From Symsagittifera roscoffensis (Eukaryota; Xenacoelomorpha; Acoela; Convolutidae), in contig NC_087064.1 of the NCBI RefSeq assembly GCF_963678635.1, positions 61,125,548-61,189,547 of the forward strand: a stretch of 64,000 bases of DNA, given 5' to 3'. The position numbers were made by a program, and so were the translations under genes. The notes under the pieces are model-generated. The model did not search any database. It was not told the origin of the DNA and saw only the letters and a list, made by a program, of their open reading frames with translations. Of this stretch, positions 1-12,199 are shown in pieces. Numbering within the stretch: position 1 is the stretch's first letter; each line of letters begins with the position of its first letter.

Positions 1-3000
1 ACTTGACATCTTTCTATATAATTTTTTGTTTCATTACCTGAGTTATGAAGCTTTTACCGTCAAAAATACTGCAAATATTCGATAGTTGATACTCGCCATT
101 TTTCTTTATATATATTTTTTCATTACCTGAGTTATGAAACATTCACAGTAAAAAAATGCTGTAAATACTCGGTAGGTGATAATTGACGTCTCTCTCTATA
201 TTTTTTTTTATTTCAGTACCTGAGTTATGAAGCATTCACAGTCAAAACATACTGTTAATATTCGTTAGGTGATACTTGAAATCTTTCTTTAAAATTTTTT
301 ATTTCTTTACCTGAGCTCTGAAGCATTTACTGTCAAAAATACTGTAAATACTCGTTTGGTGATAATTGACACCTTTCTCTATAGTTTTTTTTCAGTACCC
401 GAGTTATGAAGTATTCACGGTCAAAAAATGCTGTAAATACTCGTTAGGTGATGCTTAAAATCTTTCTCTATAGTTTTTAAATTCCTTACTTGCGTTGTGA
501 AGCATCCACTGCCGAAAAATTTTGTTAATACTCGTTAGGTGATATTTGAAATCTTTCTATTTAGTTTTTTAATTCTTTACCTGAGCTCTGAAGCATTTAC
601 TGTCAAAAATACTGTAAATACTAGTTTGGTGATACTTGACATCTTTCTATATAATTTTTTATTTCAGTACCTGAGTTATGAAGCATTCACAGTAAAAAAA
701 AATGCTGTAAATACTCGGTAGGTGATAATTGACATCTTTCTCTATATTTTTTTTGTTTCAGTACCTGAGTTCTGAAGCATTCACAGTCAAAACATACTGT
801 TAATCTTCGTTAGGTGATACTTGAAATCTTTCTATATAGTTTTTTAATTCTTCACCTGAGCTCTGAAGCATTTACTGTCAAAATACTGTAAATACTGGTT
901 TGGTGATAATTGACATCTTTCTTTATTTTTTTTCAGTACGCGAGTTATAAAGCATTCACTGTCAAAAATTGCTGTAATTAATCGTTAGTTGATGATTGCC
1001 ATCTTTCTCTAAAGTTTTTTTAATTTCAGTACCTGAGTTATGAAGCATTCACAGTAAAAAAAAATACTGTAAATACTCGCTAGTTGATAATCGACATCTT
1101 TATAGTTTTTTTCTTCTGTACCTGAGATGTGAAGCATTCTCTGTCAAAAATTATTGTAAAAACTTGTTTGGTGATGCTTGACATCTTTCTCTTTTTTTTT
1201 TTAGTTTATGAGTTATGAAGCTTTCACTGTCAGAAATTACTGTACCTTTTCGTTAGTTGATACTCGCCATCTTTCTTTATAGTTTTTTATTTCGGTACTT
1301 GAGTTATGAAGCATTCACAGTCAAAAAAATGCTGTAAATACTCAGTAGGTGATAATTGACATCTTTCTCTATATATATATATTTTTGCAGTGCCTGAGTT
1401 ATGAAGCATTCACAGTCAAAACATACTGTTAATATTCGTTAGGTGATACTTGAAATCTTTCTGTAAAGATTTTTAATTCTTTACCTGAGCTCTGAAGCAT
1501 TTACTGTCAAAAATACTGTAAATACTATTTTGGTGATAATTGACATCTTTCTTTATAGTTTTTTTTTCAGTACCCGAGTTATAAAGCATTCACTGTCAGA
1601 AAAACTGTAAATATTTTTGTTAGGTGATACTGGAAATCTTTCTCAATAGTTTTGTAATTCTGTACCTGGGATGTGCAGCATTCTCTGTCAAAAATTACTG
1701 TAAATACTCGTTTGTCGATACTTTAAATCTTTCTCGATAGTTTTTAAATTCCTTCCTTGAGATGTGAAGCATCCACTGTCAATAAAATTTTGTAAATATT
1801 CGTTAGGTGATACTTGAAATCTTTCTATATAGTTTTTTAATTCCTTACCTGAGCTCTGAAGCATTTACTGTCAAAAATACTGTAAATACTCGTTTGGTGA
1901 TAATTGACATCTTTCTTTTTAGTTTTTTTTCAGTACCCGAGTTATAAAGCATTCACTGTCAAAAAATGCTGTAAATACTCGGTAGGTGATAATTGACGTC
2001 TCTCTCTATATTTTTTTTTATTTCAGTACCTGACTTATGAAGCATTCACAGTCAAAACATACTGTTAATATTCGTTAGGTGATACTTGAAATCTTTCTTT
2101 AAAATTTTTTATTTCTTTACCTGAGCTCTGAAGCATTTACTGTCAAAAATACTGTAAATACTCGTTTGGTGATAATTGACACCTTTCTCTATAGTTTTTT
2201 TTCAGTACCCGAGTTATGAAGTATTCACGGTCAAAAAATGCTGTAAATACTCGTTAGGTGATGCTTAAAATCTTTCTCTATAGTTTTTAAATTCCTTACT
2301 TGCGTTGTGAAGCATCCACTGCCGAAAAATTTTGTTAATACTCGTTAGGTGATACTTGAAATCTTTCTATTTAGTTTTTTAATTCTTTACCTGAGCTCTG
2401 AAGCATTTACTGTCAAAAATACTGTAAATACTAGTTTGGTGATACTTGACATCTTTCTATATAATTTTTTATTTCAGTACCTGAGTTATGAAGCATTCAC
2501 AGTAAAAAAAAATGCTGTAAATACTCGGTAGGTGATAATTGACATCTTTCTCTATATTTTTTTTGTTTCAGTACCTGAGTTCTGAAGCATTCACAGTCAA
2601 AACATACTGTTAATCTTCGTTAGGTGATACTTGAAATCTTTCTATATAGTTTTTTAATTCTTCACCTGAGCTCTGAAGCATTTGCTGTCAAAATACTGTA
2701 AATACTGGTTTGGTGATAATTGACATCTTTCTTTATTTTTTTTCAGTACGCGAGTTATAAAGCATTCACTGTCAAAAATTGCTGTAAATAATCGTTAGTT
2801 GATGATTGCCATCTTTCTTTAAAGTTTTTTTAATTTCAGTACCTGAGTTATGAAGCATTCACAGTAAAAAAATACTGTAAATACTCGCTAGTTGATAATC
2901 GACATCTTTATAGTTTTTTTCTTCTGTACCTGAGATGTGAAGCATTCTCTGTCAAAAATTATTGTAAAAACTTGTTTGGTGATGCTTGACATCTTTCTCT

Positions 3001-4640
3001 TTTTTTTTCAGTTTATGAGTTATGAAGCTTTCACTGTCAGAAATTACTGTACATTTTCGTTAGTTGATACTCGCCATCTTTCTTTATAGTTTTTTATTTC
3101 GGTACTTGAGTTATGAAGCATTCACAGTCAAAAAAATGCTGTAAATACTCGGTAGGTGATAATTGACATCTTTCTCTATATATATATTTTTTCAGTGCCT
3201 GAGTTATGAAGCATTCACAGTCAAAACATACTGTTAATATTCGTTAGGTGATACTTGAAATCTTTCTGTAAAGATTTTTAATTCTTTACCTGAGCTCTGA
3301 AGCATTTACTGTCAAAAATACTGTAAATACTATTTTGGTGATAATTGACATCTTTCTTTATAGTTTTTTTTTTCAGTACCCGAGTTATAAAGCATTCACT
3401 GTCAGAAAAACTGTAAATATTTTTGTTAGGTGATACTGGAAATCTTTCTCAATAGTTTTGTAATTCTGTACCTGGGATGTGCAGCATTCTCTGTCAAAAA
3501 TTACTGTAAATACTCGTTAGTCGATACTTTAAATCTTTCTCGATAGTTTTTAAATTCCTTCCTTGAGATGTGAAGCATCCACTGTCAATAAAATTTTGTA
3601 AATATTCGTTAGGTGATACTTGAAATCTTTCTATAAAGTTTTTTAATTCCTTACCTGAGCTCTGAAGCATTTACTGTCAAAAATACTGTAAATACTCGTT
3701 TGGTGATAATTGACATCTTTCTTTTTATTTTTTTTTCAGTACCCGAGTTATAAAGCATTCACTGTCAAAAAATACTGTAAATACTCGTTTGGTGATAATT
3801 GACATCTTTCTTTATAGTTTTTTTCAGTACCCGAGTCATAAAGCATTCACTGTCAATAAATGCTGTAAATATTCGTTAGGTGATACTTAAAATCTTTCTC
3901 TATAGTTTTTGAATTTCTTACTTGAGATGTGAAGCATCCACTGTCAAAAAAATATTGTAAATACTCGTTAGGTGATAATTGACATCTTTATCTATAGTTT
4001 CTTGTTTTTTATTTCAATACCTGAGTTATGAAGCTTTCACAGTCAAAAAAATACTGTAAATACTCGTTAGTTGATACTTGACATCTTTCGATTTTGTTTT
4101 TTGTTTCATTACCTGAGTTTTGAAGCATTTACCGTCACAAAAATATTGTAAATACTCGTTAGGTGATAATTGACATCTTTCTTTATAGTTTCTTATTTCA
4201 ATGCCTGAGTTATGAAGCATTCACAGTAAAAAAATACTGTAGATACTCGTTAGTTGATACTTGACATCTTTCTATATAATTTTTTGTTTCATTACCTGAG
4301 TTATGAAGCATTTACCGTCAAAAATACTAAATATTCGATAGTTGATACTCGCCATTTTTCTTTATATATTTTTTTCATTACCTGAGTTATGAAGCATTCA
4401 CAGTAAAAAAAATGCTGTAAATACTCGGTAGGTGATAATTGACATCTTTCTCTATATATTTTTTATACCAGTACCTGAGTTATGAAGCATTCACAGTCAA
4501 AACATACTGTTAATATTTGTTAGGTGATACTTGAAATCTTTCTATATAATTTTTTAATTCTTTACCTGAGCTCTGAAGCATTTACTATCAAAACATACTG
4601 TTAATATTCGTTAGGTGATACTTGAAATCTTTCTATATAG
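1..4640. repeat. ~91-bp satellite, about 50 tandem units
   Basis: The stretch is a head-to-tail AT-rich repeat of about 91 bp, open at the left edge of the window. Each unit contains, in order, CCTGAGTTATGAAGCATT, a short inverted pair CAGTCAAAAATACTG, GTAAATACTCGTTAGGTGAT, a TTGACATCTTTCT block and a T-rich tract ending in CAGTACC. Units differ by point changes and T-run length. Recurrent subtypes are CCTGAGCTCTGAAG versus CCTGAGTTATGAAG, and TTAGGTGAT versus TTTGGTGAT. The last recognisable unit fades into single-copy sequence at about 4640. No coding capacity is supported: the short frames are periodic products of the repeat. It has no visible sequence relation to the tRNA array further right. 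Confidence 0.95.
170..3780. repeat. Two copies of a ~1810-bp higher-order repeat of the 91-bp satellite
   Basis: The sequence from about 170 to 1980 recurs at about 1981 to 3780 with very few differences. For example, the block beginning GATAATTGACGTCTCTCTC lies at 178 and again near 1988, and identical 60-codon shadow frames begin at 539 and 2349 (offset 1810). At 91 bp per unit this is about 20 monomers. Neighbouring monomers inside one copy differ much more than monomers 1810 bp apart, which is the signature of higher-order organisation from a recent segmental duplication. Confidence 0.9.
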
Positions 4641-4773
4641 TTCCTTACTCTCTTCCAATATTCGATTGGCTATATTTATAATTTCCCAAATTATAACAAT
4701 TTTATTGAGCTAGAACTGAATAAGTTGCGTTCTATACACCAGCGATTTATATTTTTATTTATCTGTGTTTTAG

Positions 4774-4917
4774 CATCTGGGATTGGAATCATCTCAATTT
4801 ATCAGCAGTGTGAACTTGCGGGACTTCAGAATCCGCGATGACGTAACAGCTCCTCTATCAGTCGCCATGGAAGACAACAATGGTCCTCCGCCCTCTAGTA
4901 GAGCACGCACTAATTGA
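4774..4917 (+). CDS. Possible terminal coding exon of an unrecognised gene
   Basis: A T-rich tract ending TGTGTTTTAG at 4764-4773 looks like a 3' splice site. The frame that follows it directly is open for 47 codons to a TGA at 4915-4917. The predicted tail begins HLGLESSQF and ends with a proline/serine stretch and RARTN. Base composition here is clearly less AT-rich than the surroundings, and codon use looks ordinary. The same frame is closed by TAG immediately upstream, so it would have to be entered by splicing. Candidate poly(A) signals (ATTAAA at 5092, AATAAA at 5138) lie about 175-220 bp past the stop, which fits a last exon plus 3' UTR. I do not recognise the family. Any upstream exon would lie left of the window, making the 91-bp satellite intronic. 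It could equally be a decayed gene fragment or chance. Confidence 0.35.
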   Translation, partial: HLGLESSQFISSVNLRDFRIRDDVTAPLSVAMEDNNGPPPSSRARTN

Positions 4918-5137
4918 ATATAGCTCATCACTTTTCACTGATAGCCACCGTTTGTTTTTTCCCTCATTTGTTTTTGAGCAATCATGTACCTGAGCGCCCA
5001 AATATACTTTTTCGTGTTTGTTTTGTACTTTTTCGCTGTCTTATTGTCAATGAATGAAGTGAAGAAAGTTATTTAGGTCTTGTGTTTTGCAATTAAATTA
5101 TTGATATCTTTTCACGTCATTTTTCATTCAAATTCAA

Positions 5138-5143
5138 AATAAA
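5138..5143 (+). promoter_or_regulatory. AATAAA poly(A) signal candidate
   Basis: A canonical AATAAA lies about 220 bp downstream of the stop of the possible terminal exon, with a weaker ATTAAA at 5092-5097. In AT-rich DNA the motif is common by chance, so its value rests only on its position relative to the exon. Confidence 0.3.
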
Positions 5144-5220
5144 AGCAAATTACGCCCTCCAATTGCCAAGTGCAAATGGCGAAAAAAACACGTAAATTTC
5201 GTGTAAGTTGTGACCCTCGG

Positions 5221-5249
5221 AAAAGTCAAATTATGATTTTTTGACTTTT
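5221..5249. other. Perfect 10-bp inverted repeat (hairpin)
   Basis: AAAAGTCAAA at 5221-5230 is the exact reverse complement of TTTGACTTTT at 5240-5249, with a 9-nt loop. It sits in the low-copy spacer just after the probable 3' UTR. The flanking T run on the + strand would give a terminator-like stem followed by T8, but no transcript is known here. It may be a remnant of a small inverted-repeat element. Confidence 0.5.
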
Positions 5250-6745
5250 TTTTTCAAACTTGGCCCTCAGGTTATGGACCTGGTTTTTGATGGTTCCAAT
5301 GTTCATCATGTTTTCCAATGTTCAGACATTTTCACATTTTCCTGTTTTTTAAAAAGTGTTTCACTTCTCGAGAACTACCCGGAAAAGTCAGGGAACTTCT
5401 ATCGCAAAAACAGGTTATTAGAATCTTCTCGGTAAAAGTGGCTTCGATCGTAAAACGAGGTTGTGGGAAAAGTAATCTACCTTACTCAATTTCATTTTGA
5501 GTTTATTTGTAAGAACGGATAATAGGTATTTCCGTTACACTAGCGTCTAATCAAATTTTTTCGGTAGAGAAACAAATTACGTTTTGGGTTTTTGAAGTTT
5601 TTGAAAATAACGCATTCCATTCCGCATCAATAAAACGTATTTTAAAAAATATCAAACAAGTATTTCAATCGGTTCATAGTCTTAACTATAATTGAAAGTT
5701 GTCCTGTAGTTTGTAATTTACCAACATTGATTTTTTTTAGTTTTATTTTTCTTTGTTAAACGGGTTCGGCTTATATTTCATTGGCTTAGTCAACGTATCT
5801 TGCGTAGTTTTGAGGGCAAGTTTTTAAATGCTCTTGCTTTTTTAAGGAGGGATTGTACTTAGAAATTTTGATCGTAAAATTTTATAGCTTGAATTTTTTT
5901 TTACTACAGTTTCGTTTTCGGCTCAATGAGGGTCACCCACGTTTTTATCTTAGTTGATGCTCATTTGATTTTATCTCCGCTCCGCCTCTGTGTTTAATAT
6001 GCGTTTTTTTTGCGCAGTGTGTACCTTCTGTGGTACTTGCACAAGGCATACAAAGCTTTTTCTGGTCTCTTTTAGTTTTACTGTTTGCTAATGATCCACT
6101 TTTTCCGAAATTTTTGTTGAATTGTTTTTTCTGTTAAATAAAATATAGAAGATTGAAAAGGACTTTTTTCATTCGCGGTTAAGCTCTCCGTCAAATGAAG
6201 TTGCAAAAGGTTGTTTTTTTTGATATTATAATAAGTTTTCGCGCAACGTGGGGCTCGAAACCACGGCCCTGAATTCAGAGTCTCTTCTCTACTGAATGAG
6301 CTGGCCGGGCCATAGGATGTTAACTAAGAGACTGTGTTTGCTAATGATCACCCTTTTCCTAAACTTTTTGTTCAATTGTTTTCTCTGTTAAATAAAATAT
6401 AGAAGAATTGAAAAGTTTTTTTATTTGGGGTTAAGTTCTTCGTCAAATGAAATTGCAAAAGGTTTTTTTTTAATATTATAAAGAGTTTTCGCCCAACGTA
6501 GGGCTCGAACCCACGACCCTGAAATCAGAGTCCCATGCCCTACTGAATGAGGTAGCCGGGCTGTATGATTTTAACTCGGAGACTGTGTTTGCTAATTACC
6601 ATCCTTTTTCCGAATTTTTTTTTGAATTATGTTTTCTGATAAATAAAATATAGAAGAATTGAAAAGGTTTTTTTTTCATTCGCGGTTAAGATCTCCGTCA
6701 AATGAAATTACAAAAATTATTTTCTTGAATAGTTTAAATTATTTT

Positions 6746-6818
6746 CGCCCAACCTGATGCTCGAACCCACGACCCTGGGATTAAAAGTCCCATGCTCTAC
6801 CGACTGAGCTAGCCGGGC
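6746..6818 (-). pseudogene. tRNA-Lys-like copy with TTT anticodon (left edge)
   Basis: The anticodon arm reads TGGGA-CTTTTAA-TCCCA, perfectly paired with anticodon TTT. The acceptor and D arms are near canonical. The T stem is broken (3' strand ATCAG against GTGGG), so folding is doubtful. It is the least damaged tRNA in the first 10 kb. Confidence 0.6.
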
Positions 6819-7507
6819 TGTATGATATAAACTAAGAGACTGTGTTTGTTAATGATCAGCCTTTTTCTGAAATTTTTGGTTGAATTGTGTTTTCTTTTAC
6901 TCAAAATATAGAAGAATTGAAAAGTTATTTTTTATTTGCGGTCAAGTTCTGCATCGAATGGAATTGCGAAAGATTTTGTTTTGAATATTATAAACAGTTT
7001 TCGCCCATCGTGGGGCTCGAAACCACGACCCTGACATGACGAGTACCATGCTCTACCGACTGAGCAAGCCGGTCTCTATGATGTTTACGGAGAGACTGTG
7101 GATACTAATGATCACCCTTTTTCCGAAATTTTTAGTTGAATTGTTTTTTCTGTTGTATAAAATATAGAAGAATTGAAAAAATTTCTTTCATTTGCGTTTA
7201 AGCTCTTCGTCAAATGGAATTGCGAAAGATTGTTTTTTGAATATTATAACAAGTTTTCGCCCAACGTGGGGCCCGAACTAATGCCCCTGGGAATAAGAGT
7301 ACCATGCTCTACCGACTGAGCTAACCGGTCTGTATGATGTTAACATAGAGACTGTTTGTTAATGATCATCCTTTTTTCGAAATTTTTGTTGAATTGTTTT
7401 TTTACTCAAAATCTAGAAGAATTGAAAAGCTATTTTTTCTTTTGCGGTCAAGCTCTGCGTCAAATGGAATTGCGAAAGACTGTGTCTCGAATATTATAAA
7501 AAGTTTT

Positions 7508-7580
7508 CGCCCAATGTGGGTCTCGAACCCACGATCCTGGGATTACGAGTACCATTCTCTACCTACTGAGCTAGCCGGTG
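7508..7580 (-). pseudogene. tRNA-like copy with CGT anticodon
   Basis: The anticodon loop is CTCGTAA, so position 35 is G and the triplet CGT would read threonine ACG. The anticodon stem TGGTA/TCCCA has a T30-C40 mismatch and position 1 is C opposite C72. The same variant recurs at 8524-8596, 9544-9616 and 11833-11905. It is probably a pseudogene lineage amplified with its higher-order repeat. Confidence 0.65.
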
Positions 7581-9034
7581 TGTATGATTTTAATGAAGAG
7601 ACTGTGGTTGTAAATGATCATCTTTTTTTCGCAATTTTTGTTGAACTGTTTTTTCTTTTACTCAAAATATAGAAGAATTGAAAAGTTATTTTTTCATTTG
7701 CGTTTAAGCTCTCCGTCAAATGGAATTGCGAAAGATTGTTTTTTGAATATCATGACAAGTTTTCGCCCAACGTGGGCTTGAACCCACGACCCTGGGATTA
7801 AGAGTACCATGCTCCACCGACAGAGCTAACCGGTCTGTATGATGTTTACTGAGAAACTGTGGATGCTAATGATCACCCTTTTTCCGAAATTTTTGGTTGA
7901 ATTGTGTTTTCTCCTACTCAAAATATAAAAGAATTGAAAAGTTATTTTTTATTTGCGGTCAAGCACTGCGTCAAATGGAATTGCGAAAGATTTTATTTTG
8001 AATATTATAAACAGTTTTCGCCCAACGTGGGGCTCGAAACCACGACCCTGGGATGACGAGTACCATGCTCTACCGACTGAGCAAGCCGGTCTCTATGATG
8101 TTTACTGAGAAACTGTGGATGCTAATGATCACCCTTTTTCCGAAATTTTTGGTTGAATTGTTTTTCTGTTGTATAAAGTATAGAAGAATTGAAAAAGTTT
8201 CTTTCATTTGCGTTTAAGCTCTTCGTCAAATGGAATTGCGAAAGATTATTTTTTGAAAATTATAAAAAGTTTTCGCCCAACGTGGGGCCCGAACTAATGC
8301 CCCTGGAATTAAGAGTACCATGCTCTACCGACTGAGCTAACCGGTCTGCATGATGTTAACTTAGAGACTGTTTGTTAATGATCATCCTTTTTTCGAAATT
8401 TTTGTTGAATTGTTTTTTTACTCAAAATCTAGAAGAATTGAAAAGCTATTTTTTCTTTTGCGGTCAAGCTCTGCGTCAAATGGAATTGCGAAAGATTGTG
8501 TCTCGAATAGTATAAAAAGTTTTCGCCCAATGTGGGTCTCGAACCCACGATCCTGGGATTACGAGTACCATTCTCTACCGACTGAGCTAGCCGGTGTGTA
8601 TGATTTTAATGAAGAGACTGTGTTTGTAAATGATCATCTTTTTTTCGCAATTTTTGTTGAACTGTTTTTCTTTTTTTCAAAATATAGAAGAATTGAAAAG
8701 TTATTTTTTCATTTGCGGTCAAGCTCTGCGTCAAATGGAATTGCGAAAGATTGTGTTTTGAATATTATAAAAAGTTTTTGCCCAACGTGGCGCTCGAACG
8801 CACGACCCTGGGATGACGAGTACCATGCTCTACCGACTGAGCAAGCCGGTCTCTATGATGTTTACTGAGAAACTGTGGATGCTAATGATCACCCTTTTTT
8901 CGAAATTTTTGGTTGAATTGTTTTTTCTGTTGTATAAAATATAGAAGAATTGAAAAAGTTTCTTTCATTTGCGTTTAAGCTCTTCGTCAAATGGAATTGC
9001 GAAAGATTTTGTTTTGAATATTATAAAAAGTTTT

Positions 9035-9107
9035 TGCCCAACGTGGCGCTCGAACGCACGACCCTGGGAGTATGAGTACCATGCTCTACCGACTGAGCTA
9101 GCAGGTC
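9035..9107 (-). pseudogene. tRNA-like copy with CAT anticodon
   Basis: The loop reads CTCATAC, giving anticodon CAT (Met). The stem carries a T30 mismatch, the acceptor 5' strand reads GACCTGC, and the T arm GTGCG no longer pairs fully. Sister copies lie at 9800-9872, 10810-10882 and 12089-12161. Confidence 0.6.
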
Positions 9108-12100
9108 TGTATGATTCTAACTGAGAGACTGTGGATGCTAATGATCACCCTTTTCCCGAAATTTTTGGTTGAATAGTTTTTTTTTTGTTTTATAAAATAT
9201 AGAAGAAATCAAAAAGGTCTCTTTCATTTGCGTTTAAGCTCTCCGTCAAATGGAATTGCGAAAGATTGTTTTTTTGAATATCATGACAAGTTTTTGCTTA
9301 ACGTGGGCTTGAACCCACGACCCTGGGATTAAGAGTACCATGCTCTACCGACTGAGCTAACCGGTCTGTATGATGTTAACTTAGAGACTGTTTCTTAATG
9401 ATCATCCTTTTTTCGAAATTTTTGTTGAATTGTTTTTTTACTCAAAATCTAGAAGAATTGAAAAGCTATTTTTTCTTTTGCGGTCAGGCTCTGCGTCAAA
9501 TGGAATTGCGAAAGATTGTGTCTCGAATAGTATAAAAAGTTTTCGCCCAATGTGGGTCTCGAACCCACGATCCTGGGATTACGAGTACCATTCTCTACCG
9601 ACTGAGCTAGCCGGTGTGTATGATTTTAATTAAGAGACTGTGTTTGTAAATGATCATCTTTTTTTCGCAATTTTTGTTGAACTGTTTTTTCTTTTTTTCA
9701 AAATACAGAAGAATTGGAAAGTTATTTTTTCATTTGCGGTCAAGCTCTGCGTCAAATGGAATTGCGAAAGATTGTGTTTTGAATATTATAAAAAATTTTT
9801 GCCCAACGTGGCGCTCGAACGCACGACTATGGGAGTATGAGTACCATGCTCTACCGACTGAGCTAGCAGGTCTGTATGATTCTAACTGAGAGACTGTGGA
9901 TGCTAATGATCACCCTTTTCCCGAAATTTTTGGTTGAATTGTGTTTTCTTCTACTCAAAATATAGAAGAATTGAAAAGTTATTTTTTATTTGCGGTCAAG
10001 CACTGCGTCAAATGGAATTGCGAAAGATTTTATTTTGAGTATTATAAACAGTTTTCGCCCAACGTGGGGGCTCGAAACCATGACCCTGGGATGACGAGTA
10101 CCATGCTCTACCGACTGAGCAAGCCGGTCTCTATGATGTTTACGGAGAGACTGTGGATACTAATGATCACCCTTTTTCCGAAATTTTTGGTTGAATTGTT
10201 TTTCTGTTGTATAAAATATAGAAGAATTGAAAAAGTTTCTTTCATTTGCGTTTAAGCTCTTCGTCAAATGGAATTGCGAAAGATTGTTTTTTGAATATTA
10301 TAAAAAGTTTTCGCCCAACGTGGGGCCCGAACTAATGCTCCTGGAATTAAGAGTACCATGCTCTACCGACTGAGCTAACCGGTCTGTATGATGTTAACTT
10401 AGAGACTGTTTGTTAATGATCATCCTTTTTTCGAAATTTTTGTTGAATTGTTTTTTTACTCAAAATCTAGAAGAATTGAAAAGCTATTTTTTCTTTTGCG
10501 GTCAAGCTCTGCGTCAAATGGAATTGCGAAAGATTGTGTCTCGAATAGTATAAAAAGTTTTCGCCCAATGTGGGTTACGAGTCCTGGGATTACGAGTACC
10601 ATTCTCCACCGACTGAGCTAGCCGGTGTGTATGATTTTAATGAAGAGACTGTGTTTGTAAATGATCATGGTACTTCGCCATTTTTGTTGAACTATTTTTT
10701 CTTTTTTTCAAAATATAGAAGAATTGAAAAGCTATTTTTTCTTTTGCGGTCAAGCTCTGTGTCAAATGGAATTGCGAAAGATTGTGTTTTGAATATTATA
10801 AAAAGTTTTTGCCCAACGTGGCGCTCGAACGCACGACCCTGGGAGTATGAGTACCATGCTCTACCGACTGAGCTAGCTGGTCTGTATGATTCTAACTGAG
10901 AGACTGTGGATGCTAATGATCACCCTTTTCCCGAAATTTTTGGTTGAATTGTTTTTTTGTTTTATAAAATATAGAAGAAATCAAAAAGGTCTCTTTCATT
11001 TGCGTTTAAGCTCTCCGTCAAATGGAATTGCAAAAGATTGTTTTTTTGAATATCATGACAAGTTTTTGCCCAACGTGGGCTTGAACCCACGACCCTGGGA
11101 TTAAGAGTACCATGCTCTACCGACAGAGCTAACCGGTCTGTATGATGTTAACTAAGAGTTTGTGGATGCTAATGATCACCCTTTTTCCAAAATTTTTAGT
11201 TGAATTGTTTTTTCTTCTTCTCAAAATATAGAAGAATTGAAAAGTTATTTTTTATTTGCGGTCAAGCACTGCGTCAAATGGAATGGCGAAAGATTTTGTT
11301 TTGAATATTATAAACAGTTTTCGCCCAACGTGGGGCTCGATACCACGACCCTGGGATGACGAGAACCATGCTCTACCGACTGAGCAAGCCGGTCTCTATG
11401 ATGTTTACTGAGAAACTGTGGATGCTAATGATCACCCTTTTTTCGAAATTTTTGGTTGAATTGTTTTTTCTGTTTTATAAAATATAGAAGAATTGAAAAA
11501 GTTTCTTTCATTTGCGTTTTAGCTCTTCGTCAAATGGAATTGCGAAAGATTGTTTTTTGAATATTATAAAAAGTTTTCGCCCAACGTGGGGCCCGAACTA
11601 ATGCCCCTGGGATTAAGAGTACCATGCTCCACCGACTGAGCTAACCGGTCTGTTTGATGTTAACTTAGAGACTGTTTGTTTATGATCATCCTTTTTTCGA
11701 AATTTTTGTTGAATTGTTTTTTCTTTTACTCAAAATATAGAAAAATTGAAAAGCTATTTTTTTTCATTTGCGGTCAAGCTTGCGTCAAATGGAATTGCGA
11801 AAGATTGTGTGTCGAATATTATAAAAAGTTTTCGCCAAATGTGGGTCTTGAACCCACGATCCTGGGATTACGAGTACCATGCTCTACCGACTGAGCTAGC
11901 CGGTGTGTATGATTTTAATGAAGAGACTGTGTTTGTTAATGATCATCTTTTTTTCGCAATTTTTGTCGAAATGTATTTTCTTTTACTCAAAATATAGAAG
12001 AATTGAAAAGTTTTTTTTTCATTTGCGGTCAAGCTCTGCGTCAAATGGAATTGCAAAAGATTGTGTTTTGAGTATTATAAAAAGGTTTTGCCCAACGTGG

Positions 12101-12199
12101 CGCTCGAATCCACGACCCTGGGAGTATGAGTACCATGCTCTACCGACTGAGCTAGCAGGTCTGTATGATTCTAACTGAGAGACTGTGGATGCTAATGAT

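Larger units (their letters stand above)
4641..6080. other. Low-copy spacer between the two satellites
   Basis: This is the only stretch left of 62.5 kb that is not tandemly repeated. Its first third is more GC-balanced and carries the possible terminal exon and poly(A) signal annotated separately. From about 5160 to 6080 it is AT-rich with many T runs. It contains the hairpin at 5221-5249 and no open frame I can defend. The frame at 5241-5435 starts inside the hairpin and has no recognisable domain. The first conserved spacer motif of the tRNA array (CTGTTTGCTAATGATC) appears at 6081. Confidence 0.7.

Noticed and set aside
539-4220. Short frames in the 91-bp satellite (for example 539-721, 2349-2531, and 4026-4220 on minus)
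   Set aside because: The first two are the same frame in two copies of the 1810-bp repeat. The translation simply mirrors the 91-bp periodicity.
5241-5500. Overlapping open frames in the low-copy island
   Set aside because: AT-rich, starting inside a hairpin, no recognisable domain, and no support from composition.
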